Assembly: GCA_937863385.1 (NCBI GenBank)
Contig: CALMBW010000008.1
Location: 1-64,000, forward strand
Direction: 5' to 3'
Length of the DNA: 64,000 nt
Source: an uncultured Actinomycetes bacterium
GTDB lineage: Bacteria; Actinomycetota; CADDZG01; WHSQ01
In this document: one piece after another, positions 5,244 through 12,753 of the stretch
How positions within the stretch are numbered: the stretch's first letter is position 1
Layout: each line of letters begins with the position of its first letter
Notes under the pieces: generated by a model
Told to the model about the DNA's origin: nothing
Databases searched by the model: none
Seen by the model: only the letters and a program-made list of their open reading frames with translations
Position numbers and translations under genes: made by a program

Positions 5244-7297
5244 GCGAGGCCTGCTGCGGCTCGGGCCCGTCGGGATCCATCCCAGGTGGTGAAGCAAACC
5301 GTGCGGGATCCAACTCAGGTGGTGAAGCAAACCGTGCGGGATCCATCCCTCTATGGCGCGTTCGAGAGATCCGGGCTGCTGCCATATCGGGTCTGTTCTT
5401 AGCTGTCGGTTTCAGCCTTCAGAAGATCCAAGGCGATGCAGCCCTTGCTGCGCATGCCGCCGCCATCCTGGTCGGGGGCTCCACCTTCGTTCCCGAGACG
5501 ATCCGGGCTGCGCTGCGGGGCCGAGTCGGCGTGGGCACCTTGATGACGATCGCAGCCGCGGGAGCTGTCGTCTTGGGCGAGGTCGGCGAGGCGGCAACCC
5601 TCGCTTTCCTGTTCTCCATCTCCGAGGGGCTCGAGGGCTACGCCTTGACACGCACCCGGCAGGGGCTGCGCGCGCTGCTGTCACTCGCACCCGCGGAGGC
5701 AACCGTGCTCGAAGGTGGTCGCCAGACGGTGGTGCCCGTCGCCGAGTTGGAACCGGGCATGCGCCTCCTTGTGCGACCGGGAGAACGTATCGCCACCGAC
5801 GGAATCGTCGTGAGCGGACAGAGCGCCGTCGACAACTCTGCCATCACTGGTGAGTCCATGCCGATAGAAGTCGGACCCGATACAGAGGTCTTCGCCGCTG
5901 CGATCAACGGGACCGGGGTGTTGGAAGTCGAGGTCACTCGACGTACCGCGGACAACTCCCTGGCGCGGATCGTGCGGATAGTGGAAGAAGCCCAGGATCG
6001 CAAAGGAGCCAGCCAGCGGATCGCCCAACGTGTCGCGGCTCCGCTTGTGCCGGGGGTCATGATCTTGGCCTTCGCCATCGCTCTCTTTGGATCACTGCTC
6101 GGTTCCCCCGATGTCTGGGTGCACCGCGCTCTGGTCGTTCTAGTAGCAGCGGCTCCATGCGCATTCGCTATCTCGGTCCCCGTCACGGTCGTAGCCGCGA
6201 TCGGTGCCGCAACCCGCTCGGGCGTCCTCATCAAAGGTGGCGCGGCGCTTGAGGCCTTGGGCTCCGTGAGGGCGATCGCCCTCGACAAGACAGGGACGCT
6301 TACTCGCAGCGAACCTCAGGTGATCGAAGTGATCCCGGCAGATGGGATCCGCAGAGACGATCTGCTGGACGTTGCCGTTGCCCTGGAATCCTCGAGCGAG
6401 CATCCACTCGCCGCCGCGATCGTTGCTCACCACCGGACGGGGTTGAAAGCAAACGCGGTCGAAGCGGTCATGGGGAGCGGGGTAACGGGGTCCGTCAACG
6501 GGCGCCCTGCTCGGCTCGGCAAACCCGGCTATATCTCGGTCCGCGAGCTGACCGATGACGTCCGCCGGCTCCAGGAAGCGGGGGCAACGGTGGTCTTGGT
6601 GGAATCGCAGGGCCGTCTTCTTGGCGCGATCGCAGTGCGAGACGAGCTGCGCCCTGAGGCGAGGGATGTCGTCGCGGCCCTGAAGGGGCCGTCGCTCGGC
6701 CTGCTCAAGGTCGCAGTGCTAACCGGCGACAACGCCCGAACGGCTAGTGCGGTCGGGCGGAGCGCAGGGATCGACGACGTGCGCGCCGAGCTCCTTCCAG
6801 AGGACAAGGTCGCGGCGGTCCAGGAGCTCCGACAGTACGGACCCGTCGCCATGGTGGGTGATGGGATCAACGATGCTCCCGCGCTGGCGTCGGCAGATGT
6901 CGGGATCGCGATGGGCGCGATGGGGTCAGACGTGGCCATCGAGACCGCAGACGTCGCCTTGATGGGACAAGACCTGCGGCATCTGCCGGACGCCCTCACG
7001 GATGCGCGCCGCGCACTCTCCATCGCCAAGCAGAATCTGGCTCTGTCCGCTCTGATCCTCGTGACGCTGGTTCCTCTGGCCGCCCTGGGCATCCTCGGTC
7101 TAGCGGCGGTCGTAGCGACACACGAGCTCGCCGAGCTCGTCGTGATCGCCAACGGGATCCGGGCGGGGCGGCGCACTTCGTCCTCGAGCTGGACCCAGAC
7201 GCCGGGATCCGAGCTACCGGTGCTCGCGCCACCGCTGGCAGACGGACAGGTCTCACGGAGTCTTCCGCTGGTCTCATCTGGCCGACCACGGGACTGA
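5240..7297 (+). CDS. P1B-type heavy-metal-translocating ATPase (Cd/Zn/Pb/Co type)
   Basis: 685 aa. All P-type ATPase motifs are present in order: ITGESMP in the actuator domain, DKTGTLT with the phosphorylated Asp, SSEHPLAAAI of the nucleotide-binding domain and GDGINDAPAL. The ion-binding helix reads APCAFAISVP, where most P1B pumps have CPC or SPC. The C-terminal helix has THELAELVVIANG. The N-terminus has no HMA domain, only EACCGSG followed by a 33-bp tandem duplication. About six to eight membrane helices are visible. The upstream, translationally coupled repressor has soft-metal Cys motifs, so export of Cd, Pb or Zn is the likely job; Co is possible. Confidence 0.9.
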   Translation: MSEACCGSGPSGSIPGGEANRAGSNSGGEANRAGSIPLWRVREIRAAAISGLFLAVGFSLQKIQGDAALAAHAAAILVGGSTFVPETIRAALRGRVGVGTLMTIAAAGAVVLGEVGEAATLAFLFSISEGLEGYALTRTRQGLRALLSLAPAEATVLEGGRQTVVPVAELEPGMRLLVRPGERIATDGIVVSGQSAVDNSAITGESMPIEVGPDTEVFAAAINGTGVLEVEVTRRTADNSLARIVRIVEEAQDRKGASQRIAQRVAAPLVPGVMILAFAIALFGSLLGSPDVWVHRALVVLVAAAPCAFAISVPVTVVAAIGAATRSGVLIKGGAALEALGSVRAIALDKTGTLTRSEPQVIEVIPADGIRRDDLLDVAVALESSSEHPLAAAIVAHHRTGLKANAVEAVMGSGVTGSVNGRPARLGKPGYISVRELTDDVRRLQEAGATVVLVESQGRLLGAIAVRDELRPEARDVVAALKGPSLGLLKVAVLTGDNARTASAVGRSAGIDDVRAELLPEDKVAAVQELRQYGPVAMVGDGINDAPALASADVGIAMGAMGSDVAIETADVALMGQDLRHLPDALTDARRALSIAKQNLALSALILVTLVPLAALGILGLAAVVATHELAELVVIANGIRAGRRTSSSSWTQTPGSELPVLAPPLADGQVSRSLPLVSSGRPRD
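5272..5350 (+). repeat. 33-bp tandem repeat inside the ATPase N-terminus
   Basis: Two full 33-bp units (5272-5304 and 5305-5337) plus a 13-bp partial third unit. Each unit is a multiple of three and encodes 11 residues built around GGEANRAGS, so the frame is kept. Units differ at only two or three bases, which implies recent expansion. Confidence 0.85.
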
Positions 7298-7436
7298 CGC
7301 GCAGCTCGATCGAGCTTCAGATCGGCGCGATGACTTCCTTGTTCGGCAGAGATCGTGTGTTCCAGGCTCCGGTTCGAGTTGCTTTGGTGGACGTGGCAAT
7401 CTGCCTATTCCGTCCGGCGCAGGTGGAAGGGGAAGC

Positions 7437-8075
7437 TTGAAGGCTCTGTTGGTCTCGATCGGGGTGCTGGTTGCGCTCGCCGTGGCGGGGGACTCCTTCG
7501 TTAAAAACATGGCGGAGAACCGTGCCGAGACTCAGATCCAGCAAACCCTCGGCCTTGAAGAAGCGCCCGAGGTCGACCTCGGCGGATTCCCCTTCGTGCT
7601 CAACGCTCTTGCCGGCACTTTCGGCGACGTCGAGGTGACCGCGGACGAGCTGACGGTCGAAGGGGTCCGCTTGGACAGGGTTGACGTGCTGATGCGCGAC
7701 GTAGAGATATCGCTCGGGAAACTTCTAGGCGGTAGCTCCGAGTCCGTAAGGACCGGTGGTGGCGAGGGTGAGGCGACGATGTCTGAAGCAGACCTCCGCA
7801 AAGCGTTGCGCAAGCAGGGGGTCGACGCCGGTATCCGCCTCAACGAGGACGGATCGGTGACCATCGACGATCCACGTCTCCCGGTGTCGGTGAGCGGTGA
7901 GATGGCGCTCGAGGGTCGCAGGATCGTCATCAGCGCGAGCGAGGCCCCTGCCGAGTACTCCGTCACCCTCCCCAAGCTCATCGACGGCCTGGTCTACGAG
8001 GAGCTCACCGTCGGATCCTCGATCTTGAAGGTGTCCTTCTCCCTGACCGGAGGAGTATTCAAGGCTCCGCCCTAG
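7437..8075 (+). CDS. LmeA/DUF2993-family secreted or membrane-anchored lipid-binding protein
   Basis: 212 aa from TTG at 7437 with GGAAGGGG upstream. The N-terminus ALLVSIGVLVALAVAGDSFV is an uncleaved anchor or signal peptide. The body has the DUF2993 pattern: AENRAETQIQQTLGLEEAPE, DLGGFPFVLNALAGTFGDVEV, and a repeating beta structure ending VTLPKLIDGLVYEELTVGSS. Family members such as mycobacterial LmeA bind phospholipids in the periplasm and help mannan elongation or envelope maintenance. The gene lies 139 bp after the ATPase and is probably transcribed separately; the gap holds no recognised RNA or promoter. Confidence 0.82.
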   Translation: MKALLVSIGVLVALAVAGDSFVKNMAENRAETQIQQTLGLEEAPEVDLGGFPFVLNALAGTFGDVEVTADELTVEGVRLDRVDVLMRDVEISLGKLLGGSSESVRTGGGEGEATMSEADLRKALRKQGVDAGIRLNEDGSVTIDDPRLPVSVSGEMALEGRRIVISASEAPAEYSVTLPKLIDGLVYEELTVGSSILKVSFSLTGGVFKAPP

Positions 8076-8078
8076 CCA

Positions 8079-8113
8079 GTTACGCGCGTAACCTTTGCGC
8101 TATCCTTGCGCTA
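8079..8113 (+). promoter_or_regulatory. 14-bp perfect palindrome and two TTGCGCTA repeats
   Basis: GTTACGCGCGTAAC (8079-8092) is a perfect palindrome just after the LmeA-like stop. It is followed by TTGCGCTA at 8095-8102 and again at 8106-8113, 11 bp apart (one helical turn). This looks like a binding site for a dimeric regulator and could serve the secreted protein gene downstream. Confidence 0.4.
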
Positions 8114-8162
8114 GACCTGGTCGCAGCCCAAGTGGGATCGGCCGGGTGGGGGAGCACCACCT

Positions 8163-8187
8163 TTAGGGGGCCCGAGGGCCCCCTTTC
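8163..8187 (+). terminator. Intrinsic terminator after the LmeA-like gene
   Basis: GGGGGCC (8166-8172), loop CGAG, GGCCCCC (8177-8183), then TTTCT. The stem can be extended by A8165-T8184. Confidence 0.7.
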
Positions 8188-8282
8188 TCGTGCCCGTTGG
8201 TCTGTTCGTACGGCGAGGGCAGGGACGGCCGGCTCGTCGGCGAAGTATCTGGGCAGTAGCCCAACTCAAGAAGGAAGTGACC

Positions 8283-8807
8283 GTGAAGAAGCTGATGACC
8301 TTGGCTCTGGCTGGGATGCTCGTCGTCGCCATCGTGCCGGGCGCCGCTGAAGCCGGAAAGAAGAAGAAGAAGGCAAAGCCGGTGGTGCAGGAGGTTGAAG
8401 GAAGCGTTCCTCTGCCCGCTCCCTTCACCGACGACAGCGGATGCTATGCAGGCCTCCACCGCCGCGGTTCGATCGTCTCGGGTGGTCAGGTCAATGGTGT
8501 GATCGGATACGAGTTCGACGTCGACAAGGCGACCTGGGGCAAGCCTTTCGCTATGGAGATCACCGGTGGACAGGGCACGGTCGATCTCGACATCTACTTC
8601 TACTCCGAGTTCGGCACTGTGGATGATGTCGTCGGTGACCCGTTGGGTGCAGGGGCTCCTTACACCGTTTCGTTCAACACGCGCGACTCCGAGGGTGAAT
8701 TCGGTGAGGTTCCCGCCGACATGAACAAGGTCATCGTTTGCATGATGGCTGGCGGGTTCGAGGGAACCTTCAAGTACACGGCCGGCGACGGGGTCAAAGC
8801 CCCCTAG
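8283..8807 (+). CDS. Secreted protein of unknown function, 174 aa
   Basis: GTG start at 8283 with AAGGAAG eight bases upstream. Residues 1-25 (MKKLMTLALAGMLVVAIVPG then AAEAG) are a Sec signal peptide with an AEA cleavage site. A very basic tract GKKKKKAKP follows. The mature domain (about 140 residues) is beta-rich, with two cysteines (DDSGCYAGLHRRG and VIVCMMAGGF) that could form a disulphide. There is a pattern of Gly, Asp and aromatic residues like pre-peptidase C-terminal or jelly-roll domains. No enzyme motif is seen. It is a single-gene unit between two intrinsic terminators. Confidence 0.7.
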   Translation: MKKLMTLALAGMLVVAIVPGAAEAGKKKKKAKPVVQEVEGSVPLPAPFTDDSGCYAGLHRRGSIVSGGQVNGVIGYEFDVDKATWGKPFAMEITGGQGTVDLDIYFYSEFGTVDDVVGDPLGAGAPYTVSFNTRDSEGEFGEVPADMNKVIVCMMAGGFEGTFKYTAGDGVKAP

Positions 8808-8824
8808 TACTCCTAAGCACACGA

Positions 8825-8858
8825 ACGAGCCGGGCGGTCCATAGCCCGGCTCGTTTCG
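8825..8858 (+). terminator. Intrinsic terminator after the secreted protein gene
   Basis: ACGAGCCGGGC (8825-8835) pairs perfectly with GCCCGGCTCGT (8844-8854), followed by TTCG. Confidence 0.75.
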
Positions 8859-8886
8859 CGCCGAGGCGATGGAGTCAGATGGTCGG

Positions 8887-8899
8887 TATGGTGCTGCGA
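8887..8899 (+). promoter_or_regulatory. Leaderless-type -10 of the LLM oxidoreductase
   Basis: TATGGT (8887-8892) lies six bases before the ATG at 8899. This selects 8899 over the upstream in-frame ATG at 8869. Confidence 0.5.
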
Positions 8900-9819
8900 T
8901 GGATATCGGCCTTCATCTTCCCAGTGCCGGACCTGGGGTTACCTCCGAGAGCATCAGGACGGTTGCGACGCGCGCCGAGGAACTTGGGTTCGAGACTCTG
9001 TGGTTCTTCGATCACCTTTTCACCCCGAGCGATCTCGATTCGAAGTATCCGTACTCGCGTGACGGCTCTTACGCGGTAAGCCCCAACGATCCGTTCTTCG
9101 ACCCGCTCGGCCTGTACGGCTACCTTGCCGGCGCGACATCCTCGATCAAGATGTGCTCGGGGGTCCTGATCCCTGCCTACAGGCATCCGATCGTTCTCGC
9201 TAAGACGCTGGCGACGATCGAGAACCTTGCCCCGGGCCGTGTCGTCCTCGGGGTGGGCACCGGTTGGATGCGCGAGGAGTTCGACGCCGTCGGTGTGGGG
9301 TTCGACAAGCGCGGCGCCCGGCTGGATGAATACATCCAAGCACTGCGAGCCATCTGGTCACCAGAGCCGAGTGCCTTCGAGGGTGCCTTCTACTCGTGGC
9401 CAAGGGGTGGATTCTTGCCTGCACCTACGACCAAGATCCCCATCGTCGTCGGGGGCCACAGCGAACGGGCACTGCGCCGGGCAGCCCGGCTAGGTGACGG
9501 ATGGGCGGGCGTCACCGGAAAAGGACAAGGTTCCGGCCTCGATGCCCTAGCGGCGCGGATAGAGACCCTGGACGGCTACCTGAGCGGCTACGGGCGTTCG
9601 CGCGATGGGTTCACGATCAGCTACCAGAACGTCTTGTGGTTCTCCGACGATGTGAACCCCAAGCTTCCGTTCACGGGTCCTCCCGAAGCCATCGCGAGCG
9701 CCATCGAGCGCGCTCAAGAGATCGGCGTGACGATGCTCGATCTCGTCGTGTTCGGTCCGCCCGACCTCATCGTCGAGACGGCCGAGCGATTCATGAAGGA
9801 AGTCAAGCCCCTGCTGTAG
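8899..9819 (+). CDS. LLM-class F420-dependent oxidoreductase
   Basis: 306 aa, the usual size for a luciferase-like TIM-barrel monomer. Seen: MDIGLHLPSAGPGVTSESI at strand 1, GFETLWFFDHLFTP, KMCSGVLIPAYRHPIVLAKT, LGVGTGWMREEFDAVGV, RGARLDEYIQALRAIW, and PIVVGGHSERALRRAARLGDGWAG, which are the standard blocks of the F420 subfamily (substrate-facing GTGW-x-x-EF; GG-x-S-x-x-A-L-x-R cofactor loop). It should use reduced F420 for hydride transfer; the substrate is unknown. It stands alone and is convergent with the HAD gene, which ends directly at its stop codon. Confidence 0.88.
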   Translation: MDIGLHLPSAGPGVTSESIRTVATRAEELGFETLWFFDHLFTPSDLDSKYPYSRDGSYAVSPNDPFFDPLGLYGYLAGATSSIKMCSGVLIPAYRHPIVLAKTLATIENLAPGRVVLGVGTGWMREEFDAVGVGFDKRGARLDEYIQALRAIWSPEPSAFEGAFYSWPRGGFLPAPTTKIPIVVGGHSERALRRAARLGDGWAGVTGKGQGSGLDALAARIETLDGYLSGYGRSRDGFTISYQNVLWFSDDVNPKLPFTGPPEAIASAIERAQEIGVTMLDLVVFGPPDLIVETAERFMKEVKPLL

Positions 9820-10647
9820 CTAGAGACCCATCCTCTGCTTGAGCGCCCCTAGCCCCGAGGGCGGTCCGGAGCGCCTTCGTTCTATCGCGATGCCTATCGC
9901 TAGCCCCGCGGCGAACAGTGCGACGCCGCCGACGCCGGCCGGGATACCGATGAGAAGAGCCTTGCGACGGGTCCTGAGTTCATGGACGCGCCAACCTCGA
10001 ACGCGAGCTATCCGTTTGAGCTCGTGTTCTGGATTCACCGCGTGTGGGTCGCCAACGGACTCCAGCAGAGGAAGGTCGTTTATCGAGTCGCTGTAGGCCG
10101 AGCAGTCGGCCAGATCGATGCCGTACCCGGCAGCGACCTCGGCCACCGCCTTGGCCTTGGCGGCACCGTGCATGACATCTCCGGCGAGGCGGCCGGTGTA
10201 ATAGCCCGCTTCATCGACCTCGGAGACCGTCCCGATCGCTTGGGTCATGCCTAGCTCGTCGGCGATCTGCGAGGCGAGTTCGATCGGAGCTGCCGTGACG
10301 AGGAAGGTCAGGTCGCCGCGCTGCTGGTGAGCTTCGATCACTCGAACGATGTCTTCGTAGACCCTGGGGATGATCCGTTCTTCGACGATCTCTCTACCCA
10401 TCGCGATCAGTTCGCCTTGGCTGCGACCCGTGACGAAGCCGAGGGTTGATTCACGGGACATGTCCATCCCGCCTTGACTCTCTCCGCGAAGCTGGAACAT
10501 CACTTGGCCGTGGGCGAAACGAAGGAGATCGCGCACCCGGAACATGTCGCGCTCGTACGCACCTCGCGCCAACAGGAACAGGCTCGAGCCGGGGATCAGC
10601 GTTCTGTCCAGGTCAAAGAACGCGGCGCGACTTGGCTTCTCACTCAT
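9820..10647 (-). CDS. HAD-superfamily phosphatase with C-terminal membrane segment (HAD-IB type)
   Basis: 275 aa reading leftward from ATG 10647, chosen because it forms an ATGA overlap with the upstream nitroreductase stop and has GGAGGGG ahead of it; ATG 10653 and 10662 are alternatives. Motif I is FFDLDRTLIPGSS (nucleophile and acid/base Asp), motif II the VTAAPIELA stretch, and motifs III/IV are KAKAVAEVAA and YSDSINDLPLL. This is the SerB-like subclass IB pattern, also used by phospholipid phosphatases. After about residue 220 comes a hydrophobic helix (KALLIGIPAGVGGVALFAAG), suggesting a membrane-tethered enzyme. The substrate is unknown. Confidence 0.85.
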   Translation of the reverse strand: MSEKPSRAAFFDLDRTLIPGSSLFLLARGAYERDMFRVRDLLRFAHGQVMFQLRGESQGGMDMSRESTLGFVTGRSQGELIAMGREIVEERIIPRVYEDIVRVIEAHQQRGDLTFLVTAAPIELASQIADELGMTQAIGTVSEVDEAGYYTGRLAGDVMHGAAKAKAVAEVAAGYGIDLADCSAYSDSINDLPLLESVGDPHAVNPEHELKRIARVRGWRVHELRTRRKALLIGIPAGVGGVALFAAGLAIGIAIERRRSGPPSGLGALKQRMGL

Positions 10648-11204
10648 CCCCATCCCCTCCATTCGGTGATGTCTTCCACGGGGGTTCGTCGGGTTGGCGC
10701 ACGGTCGTCGTCTTCAAGTGGATAACCGACGTAGATGAAGCCGGCGATGTACTCATCGTTCGAGACTCCGAGCAACTGCCTTACCTCTTCGAATTCTCCG
10801 GCTTTTCCCGTACGGATCATCGCTCCCAGCCCTTCGCTGTGAGCGGCCAGAAGGATGTTCTGCATCAAGGCGCCGATGGCGTGGTGTTCCTCGATGTCGA
10901 CAACCTTGGGCAAATGAGACTTGGGATGGGCGATCACCGTGATGATGACTGGAGCTCTCAGCGGCTTGCCTCGGACCGACTCGGGATCTTTGCCTTGAAC
11001 CCGTATCTCTGCGGCGGCCCATGCATCCCCGAGCTCCTTACGTGCGTCACCAGTTAGGACGACGAAACGCCAGGGCTGCGTCAAGTGGTGCGTGGGTGCC
11101 CGCACGCCGGCCTCGAGGAGCCGCACGATCTGGTCTTGCGGGGGACGGTTCTCGCCCACCTTCGGCACCGACCGGCGCGTGAGTATCGCTTCGTAGGTCT
11201 CCAT
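10644..11204 (-). CDS. Nitroreductase-family FMN protein
   Basis: 186 aa. Start ATG at 11204 is preceded on its strand by TATCCT seven bases upstream, a leaderless-type promoter. Pattern of the nitroreductase fold: ILTRRSVPKV at the N-terminus (FMN phosphate contact RRS), APTHHLTQPWRFVVLTGD, EEHHAIGALMQNILLAAHSEG and GLGAMIRTG near the middle. The C-terminus has FIYVGYPLEDDDRAPTRR, which supplies the last FMN contact. Size and motifs resemble the YdjA-like short nitroreductases. Translationally coupled to the HAD phosphatase. Confidence 0.87.
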   Translation of the reverse strand: METYEAILTRRSVPKVGENRPPQDQIVRLLEAGVRAPTHHLTQPWRFVVLTGDARKELGDAWAAAEIRVQGKDPESVRGKPLRAPVIITVIAHPKSHLPKVVDIEEHHAIGALMQNILLAAHSEGLGAMIRTGKAGEFEEVRQLLGVSNDEYIAGFIYVGYPLEDDDRAPTRRTPVEDITEWRGWG

Positions 11205-11248
11205 GGTCGCAAGGATAGTTGCCCGGAGGCCGCCTCAGCTTCGGCCCT

Positions 11249-11261
11249 TACTATGGCTAGA
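11249..11261 (+). promoter_or_regulatory. Leaderless-type -10 of the TIM-barrel isomerase gene
   Basis: TACTAT (11249-11254) six bases before ATG 11261; divergent from the nitroreductase promoter at 11212-11217. Confidence 0.5.
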
Positions 11262-12040
11262 TGCTTGTAGGTGCGATGAACTTCCCCGGACGTTCGGTGA
11301 TGAAGGAGCTTCACCGGATCTCCGAAGACGGCTTCGACTTCTGCGACCTAACGCTGGAGCCACCTGCCACTTGGCTCCCTGATGGCAAGGAAGTAGGGCG
11401 CTTGGCCGGTGACCTCGGGCTCGGGCTGATCGGGCACACGGCTTGGCATCTTCCTATCGCGTCACCGTTCCCGGAACTCCGCAAGACGGCGCGAGATCTT
11501 TACCGTCGTGGGCTCGACTGCTTCGCCGATGCGGGCGTGGAACTGGTCAACGTGCATCCGGATCAACGGGTTCCTCTGCACTCCAAGGATCAGGTTCGCC
11601 AGATGAACGCGGAAGCGATCGGTACTCTGGCGGAAGACGCGGCAGGACGGGGCATCACCCTGATGGTCGAGAACCTCGACCGCCTCTTCGCCCGGCCTGA
11701 GGACCTTGCCCCGATCCTTGATGCCAACCCTGGTGTCGGTCTGCATCTCGACGTCGGTCACGCCAATCTCAACCTGGGCCTGGGCGTCCCGAATCGAACG
11801 GCAGCCTTCATCGAAGCTTTCGGTGACCGCCTCGAACACGTGCACGTATCGGACAACCGCGGTGGGCCGGATGATCTACACCTTCCCCTGGGTGCGGGAA
11901 CCATCGATTGGCGCGCTACGGTTCGGGCACTGAAAGACATCGGATACGACAAGACCGTCACCCTCGAGGTCTTCTCGCGAGAGCGCGACTATCTCCGGGC
12001 CTCTCGCGGTTTCTGGTTGCGACTCTGGTCCTCTGACTGA
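11261..12040 (+). CDS. Sugar phosphate isomerase/epimerase family protein (AP endonuclease 2-type TIM barrel)
   Basis: 259 aa. The xylose-isomerase-like barrel shows its metal ligands at the expected strands: MVENLDRLF (Glu), LHLDVGHANLNLG (Asp and His), HVHVSDNRGGPDDLHLPLG (His and Asp) and VTLEVFSRERDYL (last Glu). The substrate cannot be told from the sequence. It overlaps no neighbour and is divergent from the nitroreductase gene. Confidence 0.85.
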   Translation: MLVGAMNFPGRSVMKELHRISEDGFDFCDLTLEPPATWLPDGKEVGRLAGDLGLGLIGHTAWHLPIASPFPELRKTARDLYRRGLDCFADAGVELVNVHPDQRVPLHSKDQVRQMNAEAIGTLAEDAAGRGITLMVENLDRLFARPEDLAPILDANPGVGLHLDVGHANLNLGLGVPNRTAAFIEAFGDRLEHVHVSDNRGGPDDLHLPLGAGTIDWRATVRALKDIGYDKTVTLEVFSRERDYLRASRGFWLRLWSSD

Positions 12041-12082
12041 TCGGTCGTCGTACTTCGGCCCGGAACGTGATTTCTTAGTCGG

Positions 12083-12670
12083 GTGGCAGAGATCCAGCGA
12101 CTCCTGCAAGACGATGAAGAGCTCCTTTACCTAGCGCGAAAGCATCCTTCGGTTCTCTATCGGGATGTGTTCGTGTTTGTCATGGCTGCGCTGCTTGGTG
12201 CTATCGCGGGGTTCGCTTTCGACCCCGGGGCCGGCAACGACATCGTCGATCGTGTTGCAGGCATCGTCGTCGCTGCATTCGCCCTTCGGACCGGCCTCCG
12301 CGTTGCCCGTTGGGGGGCAGAGAGGGTTGCCCTCACACCCCGGAGGTTGATCGTCACTTCCGGACTGGTTCGACGGCGCGTGACCACGGTGCCGCTGAAA
12401 AGGATGCGGGATGTCACGTTGGAGCGAAGCTTCTGGGGGCGCTTGCAACGCTATGGGGATGTGATCTGCGAGGTGGGGGAGCACGGCGTGATCGAGATCC
12501 GCCATGTTGCCCGGGTGAGGGCGTTCTACAGGGATCTGACCGACGCTTTGCAGGGTCCGAGCGAACGCTTCGACACGCCTGTGAGCCGGTCGAAGCTGCC
12601 GTCAAGGCTCGATGGTCATGACACCGAGGGGGACGATGACACTGGACCGCTCCCACGGGTCGTTCTCTAA
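12083..12670 (+). CDS. PH-domain (YdbS/bPH2-type) membrane protein
   Basis: 195 aa from GTG 12083. Two hydrophobic helices (VLYRDVFVFVMAALLGAIAG and VDRVAGIVVAAFALRTGLRV, about residues 26-75) are followed by the bacterial PH-like strand pattern VALTPRRLIVTSGLVRRRVT, TVPLKRMRDVTLERSFWGRL and GDVICEVGEHGVIEIRHV. The C-terminal 40 residues are acidic and probably disordered. Members of this family sit in the cytoplasmic membrane; their function is unknown. Confidence 0.82.
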   Translation: MAEIQRLLQDDEELLYLARKHPSVLYRDVFVFVMAALLGAIAGFAFDPGAGNDIVDRVAGIVVAAFALRTGLRVARWGAERVALTPRRLIVTSGLVRRRVTTVPLKRMRDVTLERSFWGRLQRYGDVICEVGEHGVIEIRHVARVRAFYRDLTDALQGPSERFDTPVSRSKLPSRLDGHDTEGDDDTGPLPRVVL

Positions 12671-12753
12671 CGCCTACGTAGCTTGCGCAACGCAGCTGCT
12701 TATGCAGGGGGCCGGGCATAGGCTGACCCTCCGGGATATCGAGGAGGGTTCGG

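Noticed and set aside
7340-7400. tRNA-like GGTTCGAGT near 7371
   Set aside because: No complementary T-stem, acceptor stem or anticodon arm can be drawn.
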